In this document: positions 28,684 through 38,844 of the stretch, piece after piece | Layout of the letters: the number at the start of each line of letters is the position of its first letter | Numbering within the stretch: position 1 is the first letter of the stretch | NCBI GenBank assembly: GCA_027364875.1 | Contig: DAHXON010000026.1 | Span: 1 to 38,844, forward strand | From: Chloroflexota bacterium | Lineage (GTDB): Bacteria; Chloroflexota; Limnocylindria; Limnocylindrales; CSP1-4 | Length of the DNA stretch: 38,844 bases | Direction: 5' to 3' | Made by a program: the position numbers and the translations under genes | The notes under the pieces: generated by a model | What the model was told of the DNA's origin: nothing | The model's input: only the letters and a program-made list of their open reading frames with translations | Database searches by the model: none

Positions 28684-31368
28684 GTGACCGACGACCTGGG
28701 CCAGGTTCGAGTCGTCCGCGTCGAGGACGAGATGCGGACCGCCTACCTCGACTACGCGATGAGCGTCATCGTGTCTCGAGCCCTGCCGGACGTCCGCGAC
28801 GGCCTCAAGCCCGTCCATCGCCGCATCCTCTACACGATGGGCGAGATGGGCCTGAGCGCCTCGTCCTCGTACCGCAAGTGCGCGGCGATCGTCGGCGAGG
28901 TGATGGGCAAGTACCACCCTCACGGTGACGCGGCGCTGTACGACGCCCTGGTCCGGCTGGCCCAGGACTTCTCGATGCGCTACCCGCTCGTGGACGGCCA
29001 GGGCAACTTCGGCTCGATCGACGGCGACAGCGCGGCGGCCATGCGCTACACCGAGGCGCGCCTGACCGGCATCGCGGCCGAGATGCTCGCCGACATCGAC
29101 AGGGACACAGTCGACTACACGGACAACTACGACGGCACGCAGAAGGAGCCGACGGTCCTGCCGGCCAAGCTCCCCAACCTGCTGGTCAACGGTTCTTCGG
29201 GGATTGCCGTCGGCATGGCGACGAACATCCCGCCGCACCACCTTGGCGAAGTCTGCGACGCCGCCCGAGCCCTCATCGCCGACCCCGACCTGACCTCGGA
29301 CGACCTCTGCAACTACATCTCCGGCCCCGACTTCCCGACCGGCGGCACGATCTTCCGCTACGAGACGCGTCGGAACCCCATGACCGGCGAGAACGAGACC
29401 GTCGACGCGATCCGGGAGATGTACGCCCACGGCCGCGGCCGCGTGGTCGTCCGGGCCCAGGTCGCCTTCGAGGAAACCAAGCGCGACCGCATGGCGATCA
29501 TCGTCACCGAGCTGCCGTACATGGTGAACAAGGCGGCGCTGCTCGAGAAGATCGCCGACCTGGTGTCCGCCAAGCGGATCGAGGGCATCGCCGATCTCCG
29601 GGACGAGTCCGACCGCGACGGGATGCGCATCTACATCGAGATCAAGCGCGACGCGGATCCGCATCGGGTGCTGAACAACCTGTTCAAGCACACGGCGTTG
29701 CAGGTCGCCTTCAACCTCAACATGCTCGCCCTCGTCGACGGCCAGCCGCAGACCCTGCCGCTCAAAGCCGTCCTGCAGCACTACGTCGACTACCGCCGCG
29801 ACGTGGTCCGGCGCCGGACCGAGTACGACCTCGAGAAGGCCCGAGCACGCGCTCACATCCTGGAAGGCCTCAAGATCGCGCTCGACAACCTGGACGCGGT
29901 CATACGGACGATCCGCGAGTCGGCGGACGTCGAGACGGCTCGAAACAACCTCATCAGCCGCTTCACGCTGACGGAGATTCAGGCCCAGGCCATCCTCGAC
30001 ATGCGCCTGGCCCGCCTCGCGGCCCTCGAGCGCAAGAAAATCGAGGACGAGTACCTCGAGGTCATCCAGCTGATCGCCGAGCTGGAGGACATCCTGGCCA
30101 ACCCGTCGCGAATCCTGGCGGTCATCAAGGACGAGCTGACCGAGCTGAAGCGGAAGTATGCCGGCGAGCGCCGGACGCGCGTCGTCGACGATTCGTCCCG
30201 CGAGATGACCGACGAAGACCTGATCGCCGACGAGGACGTCGTCGTCACGATCAGCCGGCGCGGCTACATCAAGCGCCAGCCCGTTGCCACGTATCGGCGC
30301 CAGGCCCGGGGCGGCAAGGGCATCATCGGCCACGTGACGCGCGAGGAAGACGCGGTCGAGCACCTCCTCGTGGCCAATACCCACGATTGGGCGCTCTTCT
30401 TCACCAACCGGGGCCGCGTCTTCTCGGCCAAGGTCCACACGGTCCCGGACGCGAGCCGCCAGGCCAAGGGCATCGCGATCATCAACCTCCCCGGCGTCCA
30501 GGTGGAGCCGGGTGAAGTGCCGATGGCCACGATCACGCTGTCGGACTTCAACGCCGGCAAGTTCCTCGTGATGGCCACACGGAACGGCATCGTCAAGAAG
30601 ACGCCCCTGGAGCAGTTCGAGAAGGTCCGCTCGTCGGGCATCATCGCCATAACCATCGCCCCGGAGGACGAGCTCGCCTGGGTGGACGTGGCCGGCGGCA
30701 GCGACGACGTGATCCTGGCCAGCGCCCAGGGCAAGATCGCCCGTTTCCCGGAGAAAGAGGTCCGGCCCATGGGCCGGGTGGCGGCCGGGGTCATCGGCAT
30801 CCGTCTGGCCAGCTCGACGGATCGCGTCGTGGGAATGAGCGTGGTCCAGCCCACGGCGGACCTGCTCGTCCTCACCGAAACCGGCTACGGCAAGCGAGTC
30901 CCGCTGACCGAGTTCCGGGCGATGCACCGCGGCAGCCAGGGCGTGCGGCTCATCTCCCTGGAGGGCAAGCGGACCGGCGAAGTCGCAGCCGTCCAGCAGG
31001 TCACCGAGCAGGACGAGGAGCTGCTCCTCATCTCCGCCGGCGGCCAGGTCGTCCGAACGGAGACCAACACGATCAACCGCTACTCATCTCAGGCCCGCGG
31101 TGTCATCGTGATGCGGCTCAACGCCGGCGACCGCGTGGTTGGCATCGCGGCTTTCCGCGCCGGCCTGGCACAACGCGGTGCCATGACGGAGAATGGCCCT
31201 GAAGGAGGAGAGACCGCTCCGACCGGTGAAACGGTCGGGGGTGATATCACTCCGAACGCGCAGGCTCCGAAAGCTGGGACTCAGAAGGCGCAGCCGGCCC
31301 GGGGCCAGGCTTCGAAGAACGAGCCGCCGAAGGGCGGCGGCGCCCCGCGGGGCGGCAAGGCGAAGTGA
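28684..31368 (+). CDS. gyrA: DNA gyrase subunit A
   Basis: GyrA is the DNA-cleaving subunit of gyrase. It has 894 residues. The catalytic tyrosine is Y122 in [11 protein letters not shown]. The quinolone region reads [13 protein letters not shown], with alanine at position 83, where most bacteria have serine, and Asp87. The GyrA box appears as QARGGKG, so the beta-pinwheel can wrap DNA and supercoil, which separates it from ParC. The final 65 residues are a Gly/Pro/Lys-rich tail. Start GTG 28684 is 6 bases after the AlkD-like gene, with GGAGG 11 bases ahead. Confidence 0.96.
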   Translation: MTDDLGQVRVVRVEDEMRTAYLDYAMSVIVSRALPDVRDGLKPVHRRILYTMGEMGLSASSSYRKCAAIVGEVMGKYHPHGDAALYDALVRLAQDFSMRYPLVDGQGNFGSIDGDSAAAMRYTEARLTGIAAEMLADIDRDTVDYTDNYDGTQKEPTVLPAKLPNLLVNGSSGIAVGMATNIPPHHLGEVCDAARALIADPDLTSDDLCNYISGPDFPTGGTIFRYETRRNPMTGENETVDAIREMYAHGRGRVVVRAQVAFEETKRDRMAIIVTELPYMVNKAALLEKIADLVSAKRIEGIADLRDESDRDGMRIYIEIKRDADPHRVLNNLFKHTALQVAFNLNMLALVDGQPQTLPLKAVLQHYVDYRRDVVRRRTEYDLEKARARAHILEGLKIALDNLDAVIRTIRESADVETARNNLISRFTLTEIQAQAILDMRLARLAALERKKIEDEYLEVIQLIAELEDILANPSRILAVIKDELTELKRKYAGERRTRVVDDSSREMTDEDLIADEDVVVTISRRGYIKRQPVATYRRQARGGKGIIGHVTREEDAVEHLLVANTHDWALFFTNRGRVFSAKVHTVPDASRQAKGIAIINLPGVQVEPGEVPMATITLSDFNAGKFLVMATRNGIVKKTPLEQFEKVRSSGIIAITIAPEDELAWVDVAGGSDDVILASAQGKIARFPEKEVRPMGRVAAGVIGIRLASSTDRVVGMSVVQPTADLLVLTETGYGKRVPLTEFRAMHRGSQGVRLISLEGKRTGEVAAVQQVTEQDEELLLISAGGQVVRTETNTINRYSSQARGVIVMRLNAGDRVVGIAAFRAGLAQRGAMTENGPEGGETAPTGETVGGDITPNAQAPKAGTQKAQPARGQASKNEPPKGGGAPRGGKAK

Positions 31369-32555
31369 TGGAAGACGCGGAGGCGAGCTTGCCAGCAGAC
31401 CAGTTCGACGTCTACACCGGAAACGCCAATCCGGAGCTGGCGCGGAACATCTGCCGCTACCTGGGAGTGGACCTGGGTCGGGCCGAGGTGTTCGAGTTCG
31501 CGAACGAGAACATCTTCGTCCGGATCATCGACAACGCCCGCGAGAAGGATGTCTTCCTGATCCAGCCCACCTCGCGGCCCGTCAACAAGTCGATCATGGA
31601 GCTGCTGATCATGATCGACGCGTTCAAGCGGGCGAGCGCGGGCCGGATCACGGCCGTGGTGCCGTACTACGGCTACGGCCGGTCGGACAAGAAGGACCAG
31701 CCCCGCGTCCCGATCACCGCCCGACTCATCGCGGACATGATGACGACCGCGGGCGCCAACCGCCTTCTGACTGTGGATCTCCATCAAGGCCAGATCCAGG
31801 GCTTCTTCAACATTCCGGTGGACGAGCTCACGGCCGTCCATCTCCTTTCCGGCCACTTCCTCCAGAAGAAGCTGGAGAACCTGGTCGTGGTCACGGACCT
31901 CGGCTTCGCCAAACGAGCCCGGACCTTCGCCGAGTTGCTCGACGCCCCCCTCGCGATCGTGGAGAAGCGCCGGATCGGGAACCAGGACCGGGCCGAGGTT
32001 CTCAACGTCATCGGCGACGTCCGCGGCAAACGGGCGATCATCGTGGACGACGAGATAGACACCGCGGGCACGCTGATCCAGATCGTCAACGCTCTCCAGC
32101 GCGAAGGCGTGACCGAGATGTATGCCTGCGCCACGCACGCCGTCCTCTCAGAGCCGGCGGTCGAGCGCCTGAACGCCTCGATGCTGCGCGAGGTGGTGGT
32201 CACAGATTCGATCCCGATACCGCCCGCCAAGCGCGGCGGCAAGATAGTCGTCCGCTCGCTGGCTCCCCTGATCGCGGAGGCGATCGTCCGCATTCACCAG
32301 GGCAAGTCGGTCGGAGCCCTGTTCACCAGCGAAGTCCAATTCACCCAGGAGATGCTCCTCTGGGACGTGGAAGGCGCCGGGGATCAACCGATCCAGCGCG
32401 TCTCGGATCCCAGCGCCGCCCACCCCTCGTCGGGGTCGGCCGGTAGCAATGGCCAGTCCGCCCGGCCGCAGGACGAGAACACCGGAACGCCCGGATCGGG
32501 GCGCATCTCGGGCTATGGCGGTGAATCCGCCGGAGAAGAGCCCCTGGAGCGCTGA
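31368..32555 (+). CDS. prs: Ribose-phosphate pyrophosphokinase (PRPP synthetase)
   Basis: It makes PRPP from ribose-5-phosphate and ATP for nucleotide, His and Trp synthesis. The ATG at 31368 overlaps gyrA's stop by one base; a GTG directly before it (31365) is equally possible. The 395 residues include DLHQGQIQGFF (137-147), EKRRIGNQDRAEV (199-211) as the catalytic flexible loop, and the PRPP loop VDDEIDTAGT (226-235). The usual SPDxGG segment reads VTDLGFAKRAR (175-185). Residues 337-395 are an extra Gly/Ser/Glu-rich tail not found in most homologues. Confidence 0.92.
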   Translation: MEDAEASLPADQFDVYTGNANPELARNICRYLGVDLGRAEVFEFANENIFVRIIDNAREKDVFLIQPTSRPVNKSIMELLIMIDAFKRASAGRITAVVPYYGYGRSDKKDQPRVPITARLIADMMTTAGANRLLTVDLHQGQIQGFFNIPVDELTAVHLLSGHFLQKKLENLVVVTDLGFAKRARTFAELLDAPLAIVEKRRIGNQDRAEVLNVIGDVRGKRAIIVDDEIDTAGTLIQIVNALQREGVTEMYACATHAVLSEPAVERLNASMLREVVVTDSIPIPPAKRGGKIVVRSLAPLIAEAIVRIHQGKSVGALFTSEVQFTQEMLLWDVEGAGDQPIQRVSDPSAAHPSSGSAGSNGQSARPQDENTGTPGSGRISGYGGESAGEEPLER

Positions 32556-32655
32556 CCCGCGCAACGTCCAGGCAGCCCCAGGCAAGACCACGCACACGGA
32601 CAACAATGTGGCCAAGACGCAGGAAGGCTTACTCGGCCAGGAGGCCTCGGCAGCA

Positions 32656-32895
32656 ATGACACTCCAGCTGCATAGACCCGACGGACAGGGCGGCCTGGTG
32701 CCGACGAGGCCGGCCGCGAGTCCACGCGACGACTGGCGCAAGTCCCTGGCGTCGCCGCGCTGGCAGCCGGCACGGCTGGCCAACCCGGACCTCAACCCGA
32801 CCCGAACTATCGTGGCGGTGGGCTTCTGGGTCGTCCTTGCGGCGGTGACGTTCGTCCTGCTGCTCATCGGGTACGGGACGCACTTCTGGCACTGA
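32656..32895 (+). CDS. Small single-pass membrane protein, unknown function
   Basis: I do not recognise this protein. The ATG at 32656, with AGGAGG 11 bases ahead, gives 79 residues. A basic, Arg/Pro-rich stretch of about 50 residues precedes one strong membrane helix (about 51-73, TIVAVGFWVVLAAVTFVLLL), ending GYGTHFWH. The helix and ribosome-binding site make it believable. An upstream ATG at 32515 in the same frame would overlap prs and add 47 residues. It seems to be the last gene of the parA-prs unit. Confidence 0.55.
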   Translation: MTLQLHRPDGQGGLVPTRPAASPRDDWRKSLASPRWQPARLANPDLNPTRTIVAVGFWVVLAAVTFVLLLIGYGTHFWH

Positions 32896-33244
32896 GCTCC
32901 GCTCCGAAAACGAAACGCGTGGAAGACAGCCTTCAGACCCCAGCCGATCTCGGGCCGAACCCGGCGCCACTTCTCGAGGTCGAACGACCGGGCGGTTCGG
33001 TGAGAGGCACTTCTCGCGGGCCCGGCTCGGCGGCACCGCCGCGTCCGGCCCTCGTCGCCGGCTGGCCTCGCCCGCCGCGTGGCCTATACTTTCGGCCCGG
33101 CCTCGCGCCGGACGGCGTATGTGTCGGCCGACGCCGAGGGGCGTCGTCCCTCAGCCGAAACCCAGAGCCTGAACCAGTAACTGAAACCAGAACCGAACCC
33201 GGAACAAATGGCCCAGATCGGGCCGCCAGTGATCGTGAGCCCCA
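32896..33244 (+). other. Non-coding leader region upstream of secA
   Basis: No credible gene is seen here. It holds a TATACT (33085-33090) without a good -35. A possible three-way fold follows: TTTCGGC (33090-33096) pairs with GCCGAAA (33154-33160) and encloses the hairpins 33097-33111 and 33129-33146. After that comes a T-poor stretch (about 33158-33210) made of repeated GAACC/GAAACC-like units. secA itself has no strong Shine-Dalgarno, so a long structured leader could matter for its regulation, but this is inference. Confidence 0.4.
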
Positions 33245-36211
<2,967 letters not shown>

Positions 36212-36276
36212 CCGAGCGCAGGCTCGGCATCAGGGAATCGGGTATCGGAGCTCGCCGTCAATCCGGCTCGCCGCAG

Positions 36277-36963
36277 ATGGCGGTGCTGAGCGCGCGTACC
36301 GATCCACGCTCTGATTCGGGTCGGCAAGGCCGCGATCAGCCGCGCAGGGGACGGACGCTGGGAGGCCGCATCCGCGATCTCCTCGTCGTCGCGATCGCGT
36401 TCGCCATCGGGGCGGGAGCCCTCGGCGCCTACACGGCCTTCCGCATCTGGCAGGTGGGCCAGGGCGACGGCCGGCGCCAGGTCGACGCGATCGTCGTGCT
36501 CGGCGCGGCCCAATACAACGGCAGACCCTCCGGCGCGCTGGCCGCGCGACTGGACCACGCCATCGAGCTCTACAAGGAAGGCTATGCGCCGTACCTGATC
36601 ACCACGGGGGGCAAGCTTCCGGGAGACAACTACACCGAAGCCCAGACCGGCTTCAACTACGCGACCAAGCGAGGCGTCCCGGCCTCGGCGATCCTCATGG
36701 AGGACACGGGCGGCACGACCCTCGAGTCACTCCAGAATGTGAAGGCCATCTTCGACGCGCACGGCCTGCGGACCGCCCTGTTCGTCTCCGACAGGAGCCA
36801 CATGCTCAGGGTCCTGCGAGTCGCCGATGACCTGGGCATAGAGGCCTGGGCATCGCCGACCGAGACGAGTCCGGACGACACCAACGCGAACCTGCGCTAC
36901 AAGTCCATGGTCCACGAGCTCGGGGCGATGGCCCAGTACATCTTCATCAACTCCGAGCGGTAG
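36277..36963 (+). CDS. YdcF-like (DUF218) membrane-anchored protein
   Basis: The 228 residues from the ATG at 36277 begin with an Arg-rich cytoplasmic tail, then one membrane helix (about 34-55), then a DUF218 domain outside the membrane. Family motifs are AIVVLGAAQYNGRPSGALAA, LITTGGKLPGD, and TTLESLQN followed by SDRSHMLR. Relatives such as ElyC/SanA affect envelope integrity and polyprenyl carrier use, but the reaction is not established. It starts 65 bases after secA; co-transcription is possible. Confidence 0.82.
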   Translation: MAVLSARTDPRSDSGRQGRDQPRRGRTLGGRIRDLLVVAIAFAIGAGALGAYTAFRIWQVGQGDGRRQVDAIVVLGAAQYNGRPSGALAARLDHAIELYKEGYAPYLITTGGKLPGDNYTEAQTGFNYATKRGVPASAILMEDTGGTTLESLQNVKAIFDAHGLRTALFVSDRSHMLRVLRVADDLGIEAWASPTETSPDDTNANLRYKSMVHELGAMAQYIFINSER

Positions 36964-37203
36964 CGGTCCCGGGCCTCGGTCCGGGGCTCGCCGCTTAGCG
37001 ATCCTCAGCTTTGATCTCGGGCGGCGAGAAACTCCGGCGAGTGCGGCGTTCCTACTCGTTTATCGGGTTTCGACAGCAAATTGGCCCCTTGGCGGGGTCG
37101 AATTGAAACCGTATACTCGGTTTGCCGCCTGCGAGATCGGGGGCCCGTCTGCTCGATCCGCAGCGCTGGAGGGGATGGAGAGCCGTCACAACCGAGGAGT
37201 GAG
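36964..37203 (+). other. Intergenic region between the YdcF-like gene and the Cys-rich gene
   Basis: It contains a bulged GC-rich inverted repeat (36962-36995; AGCGG with CCGCT, inner CCCGG with CCGGG) without a T-run, which may weakly end the secA unit. It also holds the promoter at 37089-37117 and a ten-codon frame (37175-37207) whose TGA overlaps the TTG of the next gene. Confidence 0.45.
37089..37117 (+). promoter_or_regulatory. Sigma-70-type promoter for the Cys-rich gene and prfB
   Basis: TTGGCG (37089-37094) and TATACT (37112-37117) are spaced by exactly 17 bases, with 4/6 and 5/6 matches. This local sequence is clearly more AT-rich than its surroundings. It leaves a leader of about 80 bases before the Cys-rich gene. 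Confidence 0.65.
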
Positions 37204-37428
37204 TTGAAGCAGGCAGAGGAAGCGGCATTCATCGATCTCATCGCCTGCGAGCGTGATTGCCGGAACTGCAGCTATGCAGTCGCGCTCGATTGCGATGGCA
37301 ATTGCGGTGTCTGTCCACACAACGTCTACTGCCCCTGCGTGAACCCCGTAGTCGCCCGGAGCAAGAGTGCACTGCGCCTCATAGAGCTCCGCCCGATCCT
37401 TCTTCAGGACGCGCGAGGCCGCTCGTAG
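37204..37428 (+). CDS. Small eight-cysteine protein, unknown, coupled to prfB
   Basis: I do not recognise this family. From the TTG at 37204 (AGGAG four bases upstream) it has 74 residues with eight cysteines in a regular layout: C15-x3-C19-x2-C22, then C30-x3-C34-x2-C37, then C43-x-C45. The two CX3CX2C units match in spacing, and the first resembles cluster ligands of iron-sulfur proteins, though zinc is equally possible. A helix likely precedes them (2-14) and a basic helix follows (about 50-68). Codons end in A or T more often than in neighbours. Its TAG shares one base with the prfB GTG, so the pair is probably co-translated. Confidence 0.65.
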   Translation: MKQAEEAAFIDLIACERDCRNCSYAVALDCDGNCGVCPHNVYCPCVNPVVARSKSALRLIELRPILLQDARGRS

Positions 37429-38556
37429 TGGAGCCGGCCGAGATCCGCGACCTGGTTATGCGGATCCAGGCGACCTCGGGGCGTCTTTGACCTCTCCGCC
37501 AAGGAGAGCCGCCTGGCGAACCTCGACGCCCAGGTAGGCGTGCCCGGATTCTGGGACGACCAGCGTGCCGCCCAGCGAGTCCTGCGTGAGGCCGAGGGTC
37601 TGCGTGAGGAGCTGGCCCTCTGGCGCGACCTCGAGTCGAGGGCACAATCCACGCTCGAGCTCCTCGACCTCGCCCAGGAAGAGTCCGACCAGGGCGTCCT
37701 GGACGATGTCTCCCGTGAGGCGAGCGACCTCGAGGCCGAGTATTCGGTCGCACGGCGAAACCTGCTCTTCAACGGCGAGTACGACAACCGCAACGCGCTC
37801 CTGACGATCAGCGCAGGTGCCGGCGGCACCGAGGCGACCGATTGGGCGGAGATGCTGCTCCGGATGTATCTCCGCTGGGCGGAGCGCCACCGCTTCGCCA
37901 CCGAGATCCTCGACCAGACCGAGGGCGAGGAAACGGGCATCAAGAGCGTCACCGTCGCCATCGACGGCCGGGCAGCTTACGGCTATCTCCGCGCCGAGCG
38001 CGGCGTCCACCGGCTGGTTCGGATCAGCCCGTTCGACTCGCAGAAGCGACGCCACACCACCTTCGCCCTGGTGGAAGTCCTACCCGAGGCCGAGAGCGAC
38101 GTGGAAGTCGAGCTCAACTGGGACGAGATTCGCATCGACACCTACCGCTCCACGGGGGCGGGCGGCCAGCACGTCAACAAAACGGACTCGGCGGTCCGGC
38201 TGACCCACCTGCCCACCGGAATCGTCTCCCAGAGCCAGAACGAGCGGTCGCAGATGCAGAACAAGGAGACCGCGGCGAAGATCCTCCAGGCCCGGCTCCT
38301 TCAGCGAGCCCTGGAAGAACGCGAGGCCGAGATCCGCAAGCTGCGCGGCGAGCACGTGGAGGCGGGCTGGGGCAACCAGATCCGGAGCTACGTCCTGCAT
38401 CCCTACCAGATGGTCAAGGACCACCGCACCGAGGTGGAGACCGGCAACACCGCGGCCGTCCTGGACGGCGACCTCGACGCGTTCATGCAGGCCGAGCTCG
38501 AGCGCGAGGCCACGGGCGGCGGCGCGGAGCCCGAACTGTCATCCAAAGCCGACTGA
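37428..38556 (+). CDS. prfB: Peptide chain release factor 2, with programmed +1 frameshift
   Basis: RF2 ends translation at UAA and UGA. The first 20 codons run from GTG 37428 to an in-frame TGA at 37488-37490. Reading resumes in the +1 frame at GAC 37489 and goes to 38556, giving 375 residues in all. Frame 0 encodes VEPAEIRDLVMRIQATSGRL and the +1 frame continues DLSAKESRL, the normal RF2 N-terminus. The codon-reading tripeptide is SPF (200-202), and GGQ is at 245-247 in STGAGGQHVNKTDSAVR. Its GTG overlaps the Cys-rich gene's stop. PrmC, encoded at 7604-8521, should modify it. Confidence 0.94.
37485..37490 (+). promoter_or_regulatory. prfB autoregulatory +1 frameshift site
   Basis: CTTTGA followed by C is the classic RF2 shift sequence, with a Shine-Dalgarno-like GGGG (37478-37481) three bases upstream of the CTT. 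When RF2 is scarce, the ribosome pauses at UGA, slips by +1 and completes RF2. RF2 abundance therefore limits its own synthesis. Confidence 0.92.
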
Positions 38557-38557
38557 C

Positions 38558-38844
38558 GTGCCACTCACTTACCGGCCGCCACGGCCGGCTGAGCTCGCGG
38601 ATTGCGCGCTCATCTGGTACTCGGCGGTGGACGAGTACATGGCCCGCCTCAACAAGCCGCTGCCGTCGCCGTACCTGGACCCTTTGCTGGCACTGCTCCA
38701 ACACCTGCTCTCGACCGATCCGGAGCGGTTCCTGGTGGCGATCCGGTCGCGCCCCGAAGAAGCCGGCCGGGCCCGCGAAAGGATCGTTGGCTTTGGAGTC
38801 GCGGTTCAGCGCGAGCACGTCTGGTTCCTCTCCCAGCTCTACGT
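38558..38844 (+). CDS. GNAT-family acetyltransferase, N-terminal part (cut by window edge)
   Basis: The frame from GTG 38558 is open to the window end, giving about 95 residues. It starts PLTYRPPRPAELADCALIWY, the typical first strand and helix of an N-acetyltransferase. It reaches GFGVAVQREHVWFLSQLYV, which fits strands 3 and 4 just before the acetyl-CoA motif. The acetyl-CoA-binding loop itself is outside. It begins one base after the prfB stop, with no obvious ribosome-binding site, so coupling to prfB is likely. Substrate unknown. Confidence 0.7.
   Translation, partial: MPLTYRPPRPAELADCALIWYSAVDEYMARLNKPLPSPYLDPLLALLQHLLSTDPERFLVAIRSRPEEAGRARERIVGFGVAVQREHVWFLSQLY

Noticed and set aside
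28594-30927. 777-codon open frame on the minus strand opposite gyrA
   Set aside because: Antisense shadow of gyrA caused by GC-rich third positions; no domains recognised.
36962-36995. Inverted repeat after the YdcF-like gene as a rho-independent terminator
   Set aside because: The stem is bulged and no T-run follows; kept only as a remark in the intergenic entry.

Overview
The window is GC-rich DNA from a bacterial chromosome. The best fit is Chloroflexota, perhaps a Limnocylindria-like lineage. The lineage call is inference. It rests on the gene order (atp - glyA - tsaC - prmC - prfA - DUF1385 - rpmE, and mreD - mrdA - rodA - TIGR03960 - TIGR03936 - rplU - rpmA), on a SecA with a roughly 25-residue insertion that I associate with Chloroflexota, and on frequent TTG and GTG starts. 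No mobile element, CRISPR array, tRNA or rRNA was recognised.

The window has one strand switch. Every gene from 1 to about 22.8 kb lies on the minus strand and every gene from 23.4 kb to the end lies on the plus strand. The two arms therefore point away from a 657-bp gene-free interval (22782-23438) that carries two parS-type palindromes. parA and parB start the right arm. This looks like a chromosome-origin-proximal, ParABS-organised region, although dnaA and dnaN are not in view.

Left arm, read outward from the centre on the minus strand: a cell-elongation block (mreD, mrdA/PBP2, rodA); radical SAM protein TIGR03960; a 30-codon leader ORF; a CPA1 Na+/H+ antiporter; the radical-SAM-linked protein TIGR03936; a ribosomal protein operon rplU-rpmA-rpmE with a clear sigma-70 promoter and a rho-independent terminator; an ECF sigma factor coupled to a membrane-anchored Kelch propeller; DUF1385, prfA, prmC, a HAD phosphatase and tsaC; glyA; a polyprenyl-phosphate sugar-1-phosphate transferase; and the F1Fo ATP synthase operon, entering atpA at the window edge.

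Right arm, plus strand: a tight operon parA-parB-gyrB-thioesterase-AlkD-like-gyrA-prs-small membrane protein, with mostly overlapping or nearly abutting genes. It is followed by secA, a YdcF-like protein, a promoter, an unrecognised eight-cysteine 74-aa protein, prfB with a programmed +1 frameshift, and a truncated GNAT acetyltransferase.

Most content is core housekeeping. The least ordinary elements are the sigma factor/Kelch pair, the Cys-rich protein abutting frameshifted prfB, the leader mini-ORFs and TTGA start/stop junctions, the AlkD-like and hotdog genes between gyrB and gyrA, and the catalytic-motif substitution in the sugar-phosphate transferase.
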